A DNA stretch of 64,000 nucleotides from Vagococcus hydrophili (GCF_011304195.1 NZ_CP049887.1:434001-498000), one strand, 5' to 3'. Positions 14,348 to 23,849 are shown, counted from the stretch's first letter. The notes: generated by a model from the sequence alone, not told the origin. Translations and numbers: made by a program.

Positions 14348-14539
14348 ATGATAGACAAACAAGAAATTGTTCCCGTTTCTTTACAACCGACACCGCCTAA
14401 AAGTGCCCCTACACCCAATCAAACCACGCAAAAAATTGCTTTACGAGTCAAACGAGATAATATGGATATTACGATTTACAATGGATGTAATAACTATATT
14501 CTTAACGCTGCATTGAAAGAGTTCAATCATGGTTCTTGA
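14348..14539 (+). CDS. tnpA: IS66 accessory protein TnpA (short)
   Basis: A 63-residue protein encoded by the first frame of the IS. The N-terminus is proline-rich and probably disordered (PVSLQPTPPKSAPTPNQ), followed by a short beta-like segment (IALRVKRDNMDITIYNG). TnpA of IS66 elements is an accessory protein of unclear role and is often longer, about 100 residues or more. AGGAGG lies 7 nt upstream inside a hairpin. It overlaps tnpB by 11 nt. Confidence 0.7.
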   Translation: MIDKQEIVPVSLQPTPPKSAPTPNQTTQKIALRVKRDNMDITIYNGCNNYILNAALKEFNHGS

Positions 14540-14885
14540 TTATACGAAGATACAAACTATTTATATTGTTTGTGGTAAGACAGACTTAAGACGTGGGATT
14601 GATGGTCTGGCTTCAATTATCATGAATCAATATGAGTTAGATGTTTATTCGGATGCCTTATTTCTATTTTGTGGCAATCGTTCAGACCGGTTCAAAGCAC
14701 TTTACTGGCAAGGGGATGGTTTTATTCTCCTGTATAAACGGTTTGAAAATGGAAAATTACAATGGCCTAGAAAACAAGAAGAAGTCAAAGAATTAACGCA
14801 ACAACAACTCCGTTGGTTATTAGAAGGTTTATCCATCGAACAAAGAAAAAAGATATTAAAAGCTAAAACTGGATTTGTTTCTTAA
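14529..14885 (+). CDS. tnpB: IS66 family protein TnpB
   Basis: A 118-residue protein of the IS66 Orf2 family (not the IS200/IS605 TnpB nuclease). Family signatures are KTDLRRGIDGLASII, LFLFCGNRSDRFKALYWQGD and GFILLYKRFENGKLQWP. Its start lies inside tnpA (11-nt overlap), so it is probably translated by coupling. It is needed for full transposition in the IS66 family. Confidence 0.93.
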   Translation: MVLDYTKIQTIYIVCGKTDLRRGIDGLASIIMNQYELDVYSDALFLFCGNRSDRFKALYWQGDGFILLYKRFENGKLQWPRKQEEVKELTQQQLRWLLEGLSIEQRKKILKAKTGFVS

Positions 14886-14889
14886 TTAG

Positions 14890-14920
14890 CCGTTTATAAT
14901 GAAAATTATAGACGGTTTTT
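14890..14920 (+). terminator. terminator-like hairpin between tnpB and tnpC
   Basis: CCGTTTATAAT (14890-14900) pairs with ATTATAGACGG (14905-14915) with one mismatch, followed by TTTTT. It would lower tnpC transcription relative to tnpA and tnpB. Confidence 0.6.
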
Positions 14921-14976
14921 CGTCGTATTATTGATAGAATTAGCTATCATATCATGTGTGAATGGAGGTGTTACTT

Positions 14977-16479
14977 TTGACCGAGTTTGAAGAACGATTG
15001 TTAAAACAAAACGAAGCTTTAACTAATGAACTTAAACTTCTAAGAGAACAGAATCAATTTCTTTTAAATAAATTGTATGGACGTTCATCTGAAAAATCAA
15101 TTGACCCTAATGGGCAATTAGATTTATTTGAAGAGGACTCGTCTTTTAATCTAGCAGAGACAACTGAAGAAAAAACCGTCTTTGAGGAAATTAACTATCA
15201 GCGGAAAAAGAAAAAAGGCTACAAAGCAGCCCTCACAAAAGATTTACCTATAAAAGAAGTTCATTGTCAGCTTGAAGGAGAAGACTGCACCTGTGATTGG
15301 TGTTGTTCTGATTTAAAAGATATTGGTAAATCTAAAATCCGTGAAGAAGTTATTTTTGTTCCTGCAAAGATGTATAAAAATGTGTACTACCAACATGCCT
15401 ACGAATGCCCTAATTGTAAAAAAGATGGAGCTGATGCCATAAAAAAAGCCGTTGTTCCTAAACAACCAATCACTCATAGTTTGGCGTCTGCCTCTATCTT
15501 AGCTCACTTATTTCATCAAAAAATAGAAATGAGTTTGCCTTTTTATCGACAAGAAAAGGAGTGGGAATCTTATGGATTACGAGTGCCACGTAGAACACAA
15601 GCAAACTGGTTCATCACCTCATGTGAAAAATGGTTAACACCTATTTGGGAGGAGCTCAAAAAGAAACTAGTCAAAGAAGAGCTCATCCATGCGGATGAAA
15701 CTTACTATAATGTTTTATCAAGTGAAAAAGAAAAGTCTTACTTTTGGCTCTTTCGAACCATCGAACAAGCAGAGTATCCAATTATTTTATATCATCATGA
15801 CCTGAGTCGTAAAAGTAGTGTCGCTCAACAATTTTTAGCCGAATTCTCAGGCTATTTGCATTGTGACGGCTACTCGGCTTACAAATCGATTGAGAATACG
15901 ACGTTAGTTAATTGTTGGGCTCACGTCCGAAGAAAATTCTTTGAAGCGAAAGATTCCTCTTCTAAAGATACTCCGGCAAGCCAAGGAGTTACCTATTGCG
16001 ATCAACTCTTTCATATTGAAAAAGAAATGAAGGGATTAAGCCATCAAGAAAGATATGATTTACGGTTGGCAAAAAGCCAACCCATTCTTGATGAATTCTG
16101 GCAATGGATCGCTTCTTTCAGAGCTCTTCCAGGTTCGAAATTAGGAAAAGCGGTTAACTATGCGCTTAATATGAAGGCTGGTTTGATGAATTTTCTGGAG
16201 GATGGTCGATGTGCCTTATCAAATAATTTAGCTGAGCGAAGTATTCGCCCAACAACGATTGGCAGAAAAAATTGGCATTTTTCTGCGAGTGAACGGGGAG
16301 CAACAGCTAACGGAATCGCTTATTCTATCATCGAAACGGCTAAAGCTAATAACTTAGTTCCTGTGAAGTATTTAGAATATTTGTTTAAGCATCTTCCTAA
16401 TTTAGAAGATAGTTCAAATTCTAAAGCACTTGAGGTTTATTTACCTTGGTCAGAACAGATTCAAGCTACGTGTCGATAA
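14977..16479 (+). CDS. tnpC: IS66 transposase TnpC
   Basis: A 500-residue DDE transposase. An N-terminal leucine-zipper-like helix (LLKQNEALTNELKLLREQNQ) is followed by a zinc-finger-like Cys cluster (about 95-145, including CTCDWCCSDL and CPNCKK). The catalytic domain contains HADETYYNVL (first Asp), HCDGYSAYKSI (second Asp) and NLAERSIRPTTIGRKNW (Glu). The end carries ATANGIAYSIIETAKANNL, typical of IS66. The start is TTG 14977, with GGAGG 8 nt upstream; the ATG at 14962 overlaps that ribosome binding site. No frameshift or stop is present. Confidence 0.95.
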   Translation: MTEFEERLLKQNEALTNELKLLREQNQFLLNKLYGRSSEKSIDPNGQLDLFEEDSSFNLAETTEEKTVFEEINYQRKKKKGYKAALTKDLPIKEVHCQLEGEDCTCDWCCSDLKDIGKSKIREEVIFVPAKMYKNVYYQHAYECPNCKKDGADAIKKAVVPKQPITHSLASASILAHLFHQKIEMSLPFYRQEKEWESYGLRVPRRTQANWFITSCEKWLTPIWEELKKKLVKEELIHADETYYNVLSSEKEKSYFWLFRTIEQAEYPIILYHHDLSRKSSVAQQFLAEFSGYLHCDGYSAYKSIENTTLVNCWAHVRRKFFEAKDSSSKDTPASQGVTYCDQLFHIEKEMKGLSHQERYDLRLAKSQPILDEFWQWIASFRALPGSKLGKAVNYALNMKAGLMNFLEDGRCALSNNLAERSIRPTTIGRKNWHFSASERGATANGIAYSIIETAKANNLVPVKYLEYLFKHLPNLEDSSNSKALEVYLPWSEQIQATCR

Positions 16480-16552
16480 AATAAGGAGCCACTTGTCATA
16501 TTATGACAGAGTGACGCCTTATTTGGCATATACTCGATTACTTCCCGCTTAC

Positions 16553-16560
16553 ATTGTATC
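16553..16560. repeat. right 8-bp target duplication of the IS66 element
   Basis: ATTGTATC directly after the right inverted repeat, identical to 14258-14265. Confidence 0.9.
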
Positions 16561-16576
16561 ACAATACATACGGAGC

Positions 16577-16606
16577 AAAAAAACCGCTAATTACTTAGCG
16601 GCGTTT
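16577..16606 (-). terminator. terminator of tagD
   Basis: CCGCTAA (16584-16590) pairs with TTAGCGG (16595-16601). On the minus strand a T7 tract follows at 16583-16577. The tagD stop codon lies in the loop. Confidence 0.85.
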
Positions 16607-16998
16607 TTCTCGTGTAAATCTTTTTTTATTTGAGAGGTTGAAATCTCTGGTGTACGTTCTAGGTAAACGACTTCTGCTCCTGTTTCTTTCACAAAGTCAA
16701 ACTTACCTTTCCAGTCATCTCCCATGACAAAAACATCTACTTTAAATTCTTCGATATCTGTCATTTTTTGATCCCAGTTATTTTCTGGAATAACTAAATC
16801 CACGTAGCGAATCGCTTCTAAAAGCATTTTACGCTTTTCGTAAGAGAAGTAGCATTTCTTTTGTTTCTCATCCCAGTTGAATTCATCTGAAGATAAAACA
16901 ACGATTAGGTAATCCCCTTGCTCCTTCGCACGTCTCAATAGATTAATATGACCATAATGTAGTAAGTCAAATGTTCCATATGTAATTACTTTTCTCAT
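16591..16998 (-). CDS. tagD: glycerol-3-phosphate cytidylyltransferase TagD
   Basis: A 135-residue enzyme that makes CDP-glycerol from CTP and glycerol-3-phosphate for teichoic acid polymerisation. The nucleotidyltransferase signature GTFDLLHYGHINLL (HxGH at 14-17) and the C-terminal ERTPEISTSQIKK (equivalent of RTxGISTT, with PE replacing the usual residues) are present. ATG 16998 has AAGGTGG 8 nt upstream; an 18-codon upstream extension has no support. It is separated from the other tag genes by the whole capsule locus, on the same strand as the epimerase upstream (82 nt gap with a weak TGCTATCCT element), so it may have its own promoter. It is now flanked by the IS66 insertion. Confidence 0.95.
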   Translation of the reverse strand: MRKVITYGTFDLLHYGHINLLRRAKEQGDYLIVVLSSDEFNWDEKQKKCYFSYEKRKMLLEAIRYVDLVIPENNWDQKMTDIEEFKVDVFVMGDDWKGKFDFVKETGAEVVYLERTPEISTSQIKKDLHEKNAAK

Positions 16999-17080
16999 TT
17001 TGTATTCCACCTTAATGTAGTTGTTATGGTTAAGGATAGCATAAAAGTTCAAAATATGAAATAACTCTATTTAATTGGTT

Positions 17081-18037
17081 TTATTTAATTAAATCTAGAA
17101 ATTTTAAATACGATTTCAAACCATTATCAATTGTATAATCTACTTCAAATCCTAATTCTCTTAAATTAGAAATATCTGCAACTGATTTCTTGATATCTCC
17201 AGAACGCTCTTCTAATTTATTAATTTTAATTTCTTCATTTAAATACCTAGATATTATTGATATTAAATCATTAATAGTTGTTTCATTTCCAGTTCCCACA
17301 TTATAAACTTTCCCTTTTGAATCATTAGAGTATGCTATAATTTCTAGTGCTTTTACAACATCATCAACATAAATAAAATCTCTAGACTGTTCTCCATCTC
17401 CAAAAAGATTAAATTCAGAAGACTCATTTTTTATTTTTTTAACATATCTATCTACCAAGATCGACATTACTCCAGAATAAGGAGAACTTGGATTTTGATT
17501 TGGTCCGTAAACGTTGAAAAATCTAACACTGCTTGTTGGCACACCATACAAATCATTATACATTAGTGTATATTTTTCTGAAGAAAATTTATCAATTGCA
17601 TAAGGTGACAAAGGTTTAATTGGTGAATTTTCTTTTTTAGGTAGTTCTTTATCATCTCCATAAACCGCTGCGGATGAAGAAAAAATTAATCGTTTTAAAT
17701 TACGATTCTCCATTTTTCTAAGTGTTTCTAAAATAAACAGTGTTGAATCAAAATTTACTTCATGGGTCTCTGATGGTCTTTCAATAGAATCTGCAACACT
17801 TGCGATTGCTGCTAGGTGGTATATACAATCAAAATTCTCTTGAATTAAAATATCTTCCATAAAATGTCTATCTAAAACTGATTTCTCATAGAAAGTAACA
17901 TTAGGTAAATTATTAATATTTTTTTTTCGCCCCATACTTAAATCATCAATTATAACTACCTCATTGCTAATACAAATTTTTTTCACTAAATTAGATCCAA
18001 TAAAACCTGCCCCACCAGTTACTAGAATTTTTTTCAT
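17081..18037 (-). CDS. NAD-dependent nucleotide-sugar epimerase/dehydratase (SDR)
   Basis: A 318-residue extended SDR enzyme. The NAD-binding loop GGAGFIGSNL is at residues 8-17 and the catalytic YxxxK in SPYAIDKFSSEKY at about 150. Overall it looks like UDP-glucose or UDP-GlcNAc 4-epimerases (GalE/WbpP type), which supply a galacto-configured sugar to the polymer. It is the last gene of the capsule locus before tagD and follows the acyltransferase gene by about 30 nt. Exact substrate cannot be told. The codon use is AT-rich like its neighbours. Confidence 0.85.
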   Translation of the reverse strand: MKKILVTGGAGFIGSNLVKKICISNEVVIIDDLSMGRKKNINNLPNVTFYEKSVLDRHFMEDILIQENFDCIYHLAAIASVADSIERPSETHEVNFDSTLFILETLRKMENRNLKRLIFSSSAAVYGDDKELPKKENSPIKPLSPYAIDKFSSEKYTLMYNDLYGVPTSSVRFFNVYGPNQNPSSPYSGVMSILVDRYVKKIKNESSEFNLFGDGEQSRDFIYVDDVVKALEIIAYSNDSKGKVYNVGTGNETTINDLISIISRYLNEEIKINKLEERSGDIKKSVADISNLRELGFEVDYTIDNGLKSYLKFLDLIK

Positions 18038-18068
18038 AAAACATCTTCCTTATCAAATATTATTGGAA

Positions 18069-18581
18069 TCAACTTTTCCATATTTGTTTTATAATTTCTT
18101 CTCTTGATAAATCTTTATTCATACTATGTTCTTTTTTTCTTACTTCAAATACTTTTTCGAATTCTTTTATTTTTTTTAGAGGAATTCCAGCATAAACACC
18201 AGATTGATTTATATCTTTATACACATGACTGCCAGCTGCAATAATTACATTATCGGAAATTTTTATATTAGGAAATAATATTGTATTAGCACCTATAAAT
18301 ACATTATCTCCTATTTCTATTTTTCCCATATGATAACTCGTAGAATGTTTTTCAATGTTATTAAATACATGATGCATAACGTCATGATTGATAAAGACTA
18401 CTTGAGAAGCAATAACTACATTGTTGCCTAACGATACTAACTTAGCATCACTAGGAATTTTTCTAGGTTGAAAAAAAACATTGTCACCACAAAATTTCAA
18501 ATATTTTTTCTTTTTTAGTATTTTTCCTCTTGTAAATCCGTTACGAGAAAAGAAAAAATTTATTTTATCAATCATTATCAT
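18069..18581 (-). CDS. left-handed beta-helix O/N-acyltransferase
   Basis: A 170-residue acyltransferase with hexapeptide repeats from about residue 45 (LVSLGNNVVIASQVVF, IEIGDNVFIGANTILF, IKISDNVIIAAGSHV), ending in the typical SGVYAGIPLKKIK. It resembles maltose/serine O-acetyltransferase-type capsule modifiers. It probably acetylates a sugar of the repeat unit or an amino-sugar precursor. ATG 18581 has GGAAG at 6 nt and is preferred to ATG 18587, which abuts the ribosome binding site. It lies 15 nt after the flippase gene and belongs to the same operon. Confidence 0.85.
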   Translation of the reverse strand: MIMIDKINFFFSRNGFTRGKILKKKKYLKFCGDNVFFQPRKIPSDAKLVSLGNNVVIASQVVFINHDVMHHVFNNIEKHSTSYHMGKIEIGDNVFIGANTILFPNIKISDNVIIAAGSHVYKDINQSGVYAGIPLKKIKEFEKVFEVRKKEHSMNKDLSREEIIKQIWKS

Positions 18582-18596
18582 AAACATCTTCCTTTT

Positions 18597-20012
18597 TTAT
18601 ATTTCTTTTTTTAATAATTCTTTTACCATAACTAATGAATTAACAATTTTAGATTTTTTTAAGAATAAGTATAACAATAAAAATATTAAATACAAAAAAC
18701 TCCCTAGTAAAGGCGACAAAAACCAAGAACTACATATAAAAATTACTGTTAGTAATAATTCATAAAAAATATCATTATATGACTTGATTTTTAAACTATA
18801 TAAAATATAAACTTCTGCTAAAATACATCTAGTTGCTAATACCACTAATATGCTTACAACTGCTAAATTCAAAGAATGAAAGATTTTTGTTGATACAAAA
18901 CTAAAAAAAATACTCAGTAATAAACTAACAATATTCACTTTCATTAATATCTTCTCTTTGCGTAAACACTTTAAATATGTATTAACTAGTAAATACATTT
19001 TACCTTCGTATAAGCACATAGGAAATAGTATAGCCATAAAGTAAATACTTTGATAATAGTCTGGTAACCAAATATTCAGTACATACTTTAATGGATAATA
19101 TCCTAATAATAATAATAGTATTGTACTCATTAGAACATCTCTAATTGCTAAGTAGATACTAGGAAGCAATTCCTTTTGGACTTTTCTAATTATTGGATAA
19201 AGAACTACTCCTATAGAATTTATTAATACTAATAAAAAATTAGATATACTAAGTGTTAACGAAATTTTAGCAAATGTTGCAATCCCCCATTCAGATACAA
19301 TATTCAGTCTGGAAATTCCTATTATAAATATACTGCATAAATAGGACATTAATAGTTTTATACCCGAACTCATATTTTTGTATACTTCTATAAAATCTAT
19401 TTTTTCGAATTTAAAAACAAATGAAAACACAACTCTAATATAGTATACACCGATTAATGCAGATAAAAATTTAGAAAAAATATCTAAAATCATCAAATAC
19501 TCGATTGAAACTTTTTTTATTAATATCAATGCTAAAAAAACAATTAAGAATATAATTCTATCAATAATTACCATAACTGAGTATTCTCTTATTTTATTAA
19601 AAGATTGTAATATATACATAATTAATGACTTAAAATTTAAAATAAGTATGTTGATAATGGAAAAATAGATAATAAATTTTGGTTGCTTCGTCTCAAAATT
19701 ATAAGATAAAAAAAGTAAAATAATGGTTAGCACTGTCTCAAAAAATATAAATAAAATAATTTGATTATTTAAAGTAGACTTGTTAATATCAGAAAGACTT
19801 TTACCACCATATCTTAAATAAATACCATCAACCCAACCTAGATGAAATATACCTACATATGATACATACAAAAGATATAATTGCCAATAACCATACTCAG
19901 TAACAGAAACTAGTTTAGGTAAAACTAAAATGATTAATATGGATAAAATTGTAATTACAATATTCGATAATAAAGAGTATGATAGATTTCGTGAAACTGT
20001 ATTCTTTTTCAT
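18597..20012 (-). CDS. wzx: polysaccharide flippase (Wzx-type, MOP family)
   Basis: A 471-residue integral membrane protein with about 12-14 hydrophobic helices and few charged loops, beginning MKKNTVSRNLSYSLLSNIVI, the usual Wzx start. It would flip undecaprenyl-linked repeat units to the outer face for polymerisation by Wzy. It starts 3 nt after the neighbouring glycosyltransferase stop, so it is in the same transcript. Very AT-rich coding sequence, consistent with horizontal transfer of the serotype-specific region. Confidence 0.88.
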   Translation of the reverse strand: MKKNTVSRNLSYSLLSNIVITILSILIILVLPKLVSVTEYGYWQLYLLYVSYVGIFHLGWVDGIYLRYGGKSLSDINKSTLNNQIILFIFFETVLTIILLFLSYNFETKQPKFIIYFSIINILILNFKSLIMYILQSFNKIREYSVMVIIDRIIFLIVFLALILIKKVSIEYLMILDIFSKFLSALIGVYYIRVVFSFVFKFEKIDFIEVYKNMSSGIKLLMSYLCSIFIIGISRLNIVSEWGIATFAKISLTLSISNFLLVLINSIGVVLYPIIRKVQKELLPSIYLAIRDVLMSTILLLLLGYYPLKYVLNIWLPDYYQSIYFMAILFPMCLYEGKMYLLVNTYLKCLRKEKILMKVNIVSLLLSIFFSFVSTKIFHSLNLAVVSILVVLATRCILAEVYILYSLKIKSYNDIFYELLLTVIFICSSWFLSPLLGSFLYLIFLLLYLFLKKSKIVNSLVMVKELLKKEI

Positions 20013-20015
20013 AAT

Positions 20016-21143
20016 CTAAATTTCCTTATTTTTTATAGATTCTACATAAAAATTTGCCATCTTTTTGGCCTCATCATCTATATCAAATCCCTGTTCTTTT
20101 AATTTATAAAATACAGATTCTCTATCAATCGTATTTTCTCTATATTTTTTTATCGTTGTAACCCATAAATTAATGTCATTTAAAGATAAAAATTGACAAC
20201 GCTCTGTTAATTTAACTTCCTTCGTTATTTTATCGGATAATAATGTAGGCAAACCACTACATTGTGCTTCAACAGCTGATATAGGTAACCCTTCAAATTT
20301 TGAAGGTAAAATAAAAACATCCATCATGCTTAGAAGACTTGAGACATCATCAGTAACTCCTAAAAATTTTATTTTATTTTGAATATCCAAATCTATAGCT
20401 AAATCTTCTATATTTTTTTTCAAAATTCCATCACCTATAAGAATTAAACAACTATTTTCATTTTCTTTTAACAAACTTTTAAACATTTCTAATATAAACT
20501 CATGATTTTTTACAGGAGTAAAATATCCTATATGACCAATAACTAAGCATTTGTCGTCCAGTTTAAATTTATTTCTGAGCTCTACTCTTTTATTTTTATT
20601 AAATCTAAATTTTTCTAGTTTAATTGCATTTTTTACAACTTTATAATTTTTATCATTAAACAGCCATTCACCAGCCAATTCAGAGCAAGCAAATTTATCT
20701 GTTACAAATTTATTTATCTTTTTTTTATTCCATTTTTCAATATTTTTTACTAGTTTACCACTACTAAACATATTCCCTGAACTATGAGAATGTATGATTC
20801 TTACTGGAACTTTTGAAAAATAAGACAACATTATATATTCAATGTCGATTAATGAAGTTTTATGGAAATGAACAACATCAATTTCTGGATGATTTTTAAA
20901 AAAAAAGAACGGAAATCTTAAATAATGATTTAAAATATTTCTTCTTTTATAACCAACATCATAAACTTTTCCTCCTAAATTTTCAATTTCAGCTTGATAA
21001 GCAATCTTCTCATCCTTAAAAGAAAAAAAATCAAATTGAATTTTTTCTCTATCCATACTTCTATACATACTCATAATATAAGACTCTAATCCGCCTTGAT
21101 TTGGAGTCATTCCAATTTGCATCACTCTTAATGGCTTACCCAC
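20016..21143 (-). CDS. GT4 family glycosyltransferase (EpsF-like)
   Basis: A 375-residue GT-B glycosyltransferase. The N-terminal domain has MQIGMTPNQGGLESYIMSMY and a HFHKTSL segment. The C-terminal domain has IGHIGYFTPVKNHEFIL, LIGDGILKK and the E-x7-E-like FEGLPISAVEAQCSGLP. It would add one sugar of the repeat unit on the cytoplasmic side. Start is GTG 21143 with GGAGG upstream. It lies 19 nt after the polymerase gene. Donor and linkage unknown. Confidence 0.88.
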   Translation of the reverse strand: MGKPLRVMQIGMTPNQGGLESYIMSMYRSMDREKIQFDFFSFKDEKIAYQAEIENLGGKVYDVGYKRRNILNHYLRFPFFFFKNHPEIDVVHFHKTSLIDIEYIMLSYFSKVPVRIIHSHSSGNMFSSGKLVKNIEKWNKKKINKFVTDKFACSELAGEWLFNDKNYKVVKNAIKLEKFRFNKNKRVELRNKFKLDDKCLVIGHIGYFTPVKNHEFILEMFKSLLKENENSCLILIGDGILKKNIEDLAIDLDIQNKIKFLGVTDDVSSLLSMMDVFILPSKFEGLPISAVEAQCSGLPTLLSDKITKEVKLTERCQFLSLNDINLWVTTIKKYRENTIDRESVFYKLKEQGFDIDDEAKKMANFYVESIKNKEI

Positions 21144-21162
21144 TATGATATATCCTCCTTTG

Positions 21163-22593
21163 TTACTTTTCTTTTTTTATTCTTTTAATAGTTATACCTA
21201 AAAAATAAATCATTAAAATTCCTAATATATTAATAAATGTAATGCTATTCGACACGAATGATATAAACTCAGCTCGTGGAATTAATAAAATATTTCGCAT
21301 AAACATAAAGGAAAATATGTTAAGTATCCAATTGTTTTTATTTAAAAGTCTAGGTAGCAAGCTTAGCAACATGCCGATAAAAATATTGGCTGTTATTAAC
21401 CCTATAAAGCCAAAATCATAGTAAACTTCTGCTATATATGAAGATCCATATCCTCTTCCTAATAAATATGCAGTTGGCATAATATAATACGATATTGTAT
21501 GAGCAAATAAATTCCCTTCCATAGCTCTTTCAACAGTTTGACCAGAAAAAGCTGTACTTCCAAATATTTTTTTATAGATAACATTGCTTTGAACAAATTC
21601 TATTAACGGTCCAAATGAATAAAGTTTTCCTTTTGGTAATGTATCTTTAAATTCATATGTATAACCTATCAAATTTACAGTTACACCTTGAGAAAATAAG
21701 AAGCTTTTTACATTTCCAAATAATCCCAATGTCTGTTGGTGAATTGAATCTCTTTTAGACGAAATAGAATTTAATAAAATCAATAAAAAAGGACTTCCTA
21801 ATATTATTGTCAGTTTATTTTTAAAGGATAGTTTCTTAGAGCTATCACTATCATTTTTCAATGTAAGGTATATAACAATTAGTAAGATATTTAACATAAA
21901 CTCTATTCTTCTACCTACAGTCATAGAATATAAACTAACTAATAAAAATAAACCCGTTATTATTCTAAATTCTTTCTTGTTTGGTTTCGAAGAGATAAAG
22001 GCAACATATGAAATTAGGTTCATTTCTGCCAATTTGACAATCCATCTTGGAAGATTACTTTGATAACTTAAAAAAAAGTCATAATATGAAGTACTTGAAA
22101 CAAAACTACTTTGATCTTTTATATATATAAATTTAAACAGAAATGTAATCACAAAGAAAAGCATACTACTTATTTTGAAATAGTAGAGACTATTATCTTT
22201 ATTTTCTTTTTTCTCAGTAAAGTTTATTCTTGAAAAAAATAAATAACCCATTACCAAGAAAAAGAGTGAAATATATAAACTATCTAGCATAAAATTTATA
22301 GTTTCCATATTTGTGAAGTTTGTACCATACATTCCATATTCTGTAGATTCATAATTTAAAAAAATATTTAAACTAAATCTTGAAAATAAAAATAGAAAAA
22401 AGCTGATATTAAATAATAAAAACAACACATTTTTTTTTATATTTTCAAAGGATAATATCATATTTGAAATCAAGATAACGAATATACCTACAGCTTTTAC
22501 TTCAATACTTTTATTAAAAAAAGCAATACAGAAAATAATAGCTGATACTATTAAAAGTATATATGAGCATAATTTATTGATTGATATTCTCAA
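21163..22593 (-). CDS. wzy: polysaccharide polymerase (Wzy-type)
   Basis: A 476-residue membrane protein with about 11-12 predicted helices and a large loop around residues 270-385, matching the oligosaccharide repeat-unit polymerase layout. Low sequence conservation is normal for Wzy; assignment rests on topology and locus context (Wzx, glycosyltransferases, CpsBCD). It starts with TTG 22593, which overlaps the TGA of the upstream glycosyltransferase as TTGA, with GGGTG upstream, indicating translational coupling. Confidence 0.8.
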   Translation of the reverse strand: MRISINKLCSYILLIVSAIIFCIAFFNKSIEVKAVGIFVILISNMILSFENIKKNVLFLLFNISFFLFLFSRFSLNIFLNYESTEYGMYGTNFTNMETINFMLDSLYISLFFLVMGYLFFSRINFTEKKENKDNSLYYFKISSMLFFVITFLFKFIYIKDQSSFVSSTSYYDFFLSYQSNLPRWIVKLAEMNLISYVAFISSKPNKKEFRIITGLFLLVSLYSMTVGRRIEFMLNILLIVIYLTLKNDSDSSKKLSFKNKLTIILGSPFLLILLNSISSKRDSIHQQTLGLFGNVKSFLFSQGVTVNLIGYTYEFKDTLPKGKLYSFGPLIEFVQSNVIYKKIFGSTAFSGQTVERAMEGNLFAHTISYYIMPTAYLLGRGYGSSYIAEVYYDFGFIGLITANIFIGMLLSLLPRLLNKNNWILNIFSFMFMRNILLIPRAEFISFVSNSITFINILGILMIYFLGITIKRIKKEK

Positions 22594-23849
22594 TTTTTTT
22601 CACCCTTCATTTCTAGAACTTCTAATGAAAAATCCTTATATAATATTTCAGAATTATACATTGATTTCCAAATATAATATGATTTATCCCTCATTTTGTT
22701 ATATTCTTGGATATTTGAAGAAATGATTTTCATAATCTCTTCTGAGATTTCTTTCTTCCCTGTTTCTTTCTTCAGCAACGTTCCATTTTCTCCATTAAAA
22801 ACGATCTCTCTTGTTCCACCAACATCTGTTGCAATTACTGGTATAGAAAAAGATAATGCCTCCATAATTGATACCGGTATTCCTTCAGAAGCTGATACAT
22901 TTATAAAACATCCCACACTGTTCTCTTTATAGAATTTTATAACTTCTGAATTCTTAACAAATCCTTTAAACTTATAATTTCTTTTATTCAACTTTAACTG
23001 AGCTAATTTAGAAACATTTTCCAATTCCTCACCGTCACCAAAATGTGTCCAATGATATTTTATGTTTTTACTTTCTAAAATTTCTAAAGCCTCTACTATT
23101 AAATTAATTCTCTTTATTGGTCTTAAAGCTGAACAAGACACTATTTCAAATGGAATTTCATTAGTAAATATATTGGTTCCTTTATAACTAGTTCCTAACT
23201 TTCTAGACATTATTTTATCTGAATATTTAGGATACTTACTTGTTAAATATTCAGCTCCATCATCTGAACAAGGATAAATATAATCATTATTTTTTAATAA
23301 AAATTTTCTTGATGGTAGAAAATTTAAGCGTGTTTCATTCTCATACAAATCATATCTATGTGCTCTGGAAATTAATTTAACCGATATATTATGTTTATCT
23401 ATTAACTCTCTTTTTAGAAGTACTCCTATTTGAGAAGTGGTATATAGCCAGTAACTATAAATAACCACTTCCATATTATCAACAATAAAATCATTTTTTT
23501 GAGAAAATAACTTTTGAGAAATTAATTTAAAAACCGCTTCACAACGATTACTAAAATAATTCTGATATAATAAGCACTTAAATTGCTTAGTAGTCTGTTC
23601 TACGTCTTCTCCTTTATATCTCTTTACTGTGTTTTTCAGTTTACTAATAGTTGTATGATGATAGTTAATCTCAATTATATCCACATTTTTTGGTGTACTT
23701 CTTGTAACTTTCATTTTCTCATTTATCATAGTTGGAATTATAATAATTTTTTCAAATGTATTAGAAAGATGCTTGATTTCTGATTCTAAATATTCTTCAC
23801 CTTTATAATAAGGATAATAGTTGGTCAACAAAATTAATTTTTTTCCCAT
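22590..23849 (-). CDS. GT4 family glycosyltransferase
   Basis: A 419-residue glycosyltransferase. The N-terminus is LILLTNYYPYYKGEEYLESE, a common start for capsule GT4 enzymes. The C-terminal nucleotide-sugar domain shows VSCSALRPIKRINLIVEAL, WTHFGDGEELENV and the donor-binding SASEGIPVSIMEALSFSIPVIATDVGG. It acts on the lipid-linked repeat unit. It lies 9 nt after the priming transferase gene and overlaps the polymerase gene by 4 nt. Confidence 0.88.
   Translation of the reverse strand: MGKKLILLTNYYPYYKGEEYLESEIKHLSNTFEKIIIIPTMINEKMKVTRSTPKNVDIIEINYHHTTISKLKNTVKRYKGEDVEQTTKQFKCLLYQNYFSNRCEAVFKLISQKLFSQKNDFIVDNMEVVIYSYWLYTTSQIGVLLKRELIDKHNISVKLISRAHRYDLYENETRLNFLPSRKFLLKNNDYIYPCSDDGAEYLTSKYPKYSDKIMSRKLGTSYKGTNIFTNEIPFEIVSCSALRPIKRINLIVEALEILESKNIKYHWTHFGDGEELENVSKLAQLKLNKRNYKFKGFVKNSEVIKFYKENSVGCFINVSASEGIPVSIMEALSFSIPVIATDVGGTREIVFNGENGTLLKKETGKKEISEEIMKIISSNIQEYNKMRDKSYYIWKSMYNSEILYKDFSLEVLEMKGEKN

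Larger units (their letters stand above)
14266..16552 (+). mobile_element. complete IS66-family insertion sequence (2287 bp)
   Basis: Terminal inverted repeats start with GTAAGCGGGAAGTAA at both ends (23 of 25 positions match) and are flanked by an 8-bp direct repeat ATTGTATC, the duplication size of IS66. It holds the three expected genes tnpA, tnpB and tnpC, all intact, on the plus strand. It separates the Fic/VbhA module from tagD. Intact genes and a perfect target duplication suggest recent, possibly still active, transposition. Confidence 0.96.
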
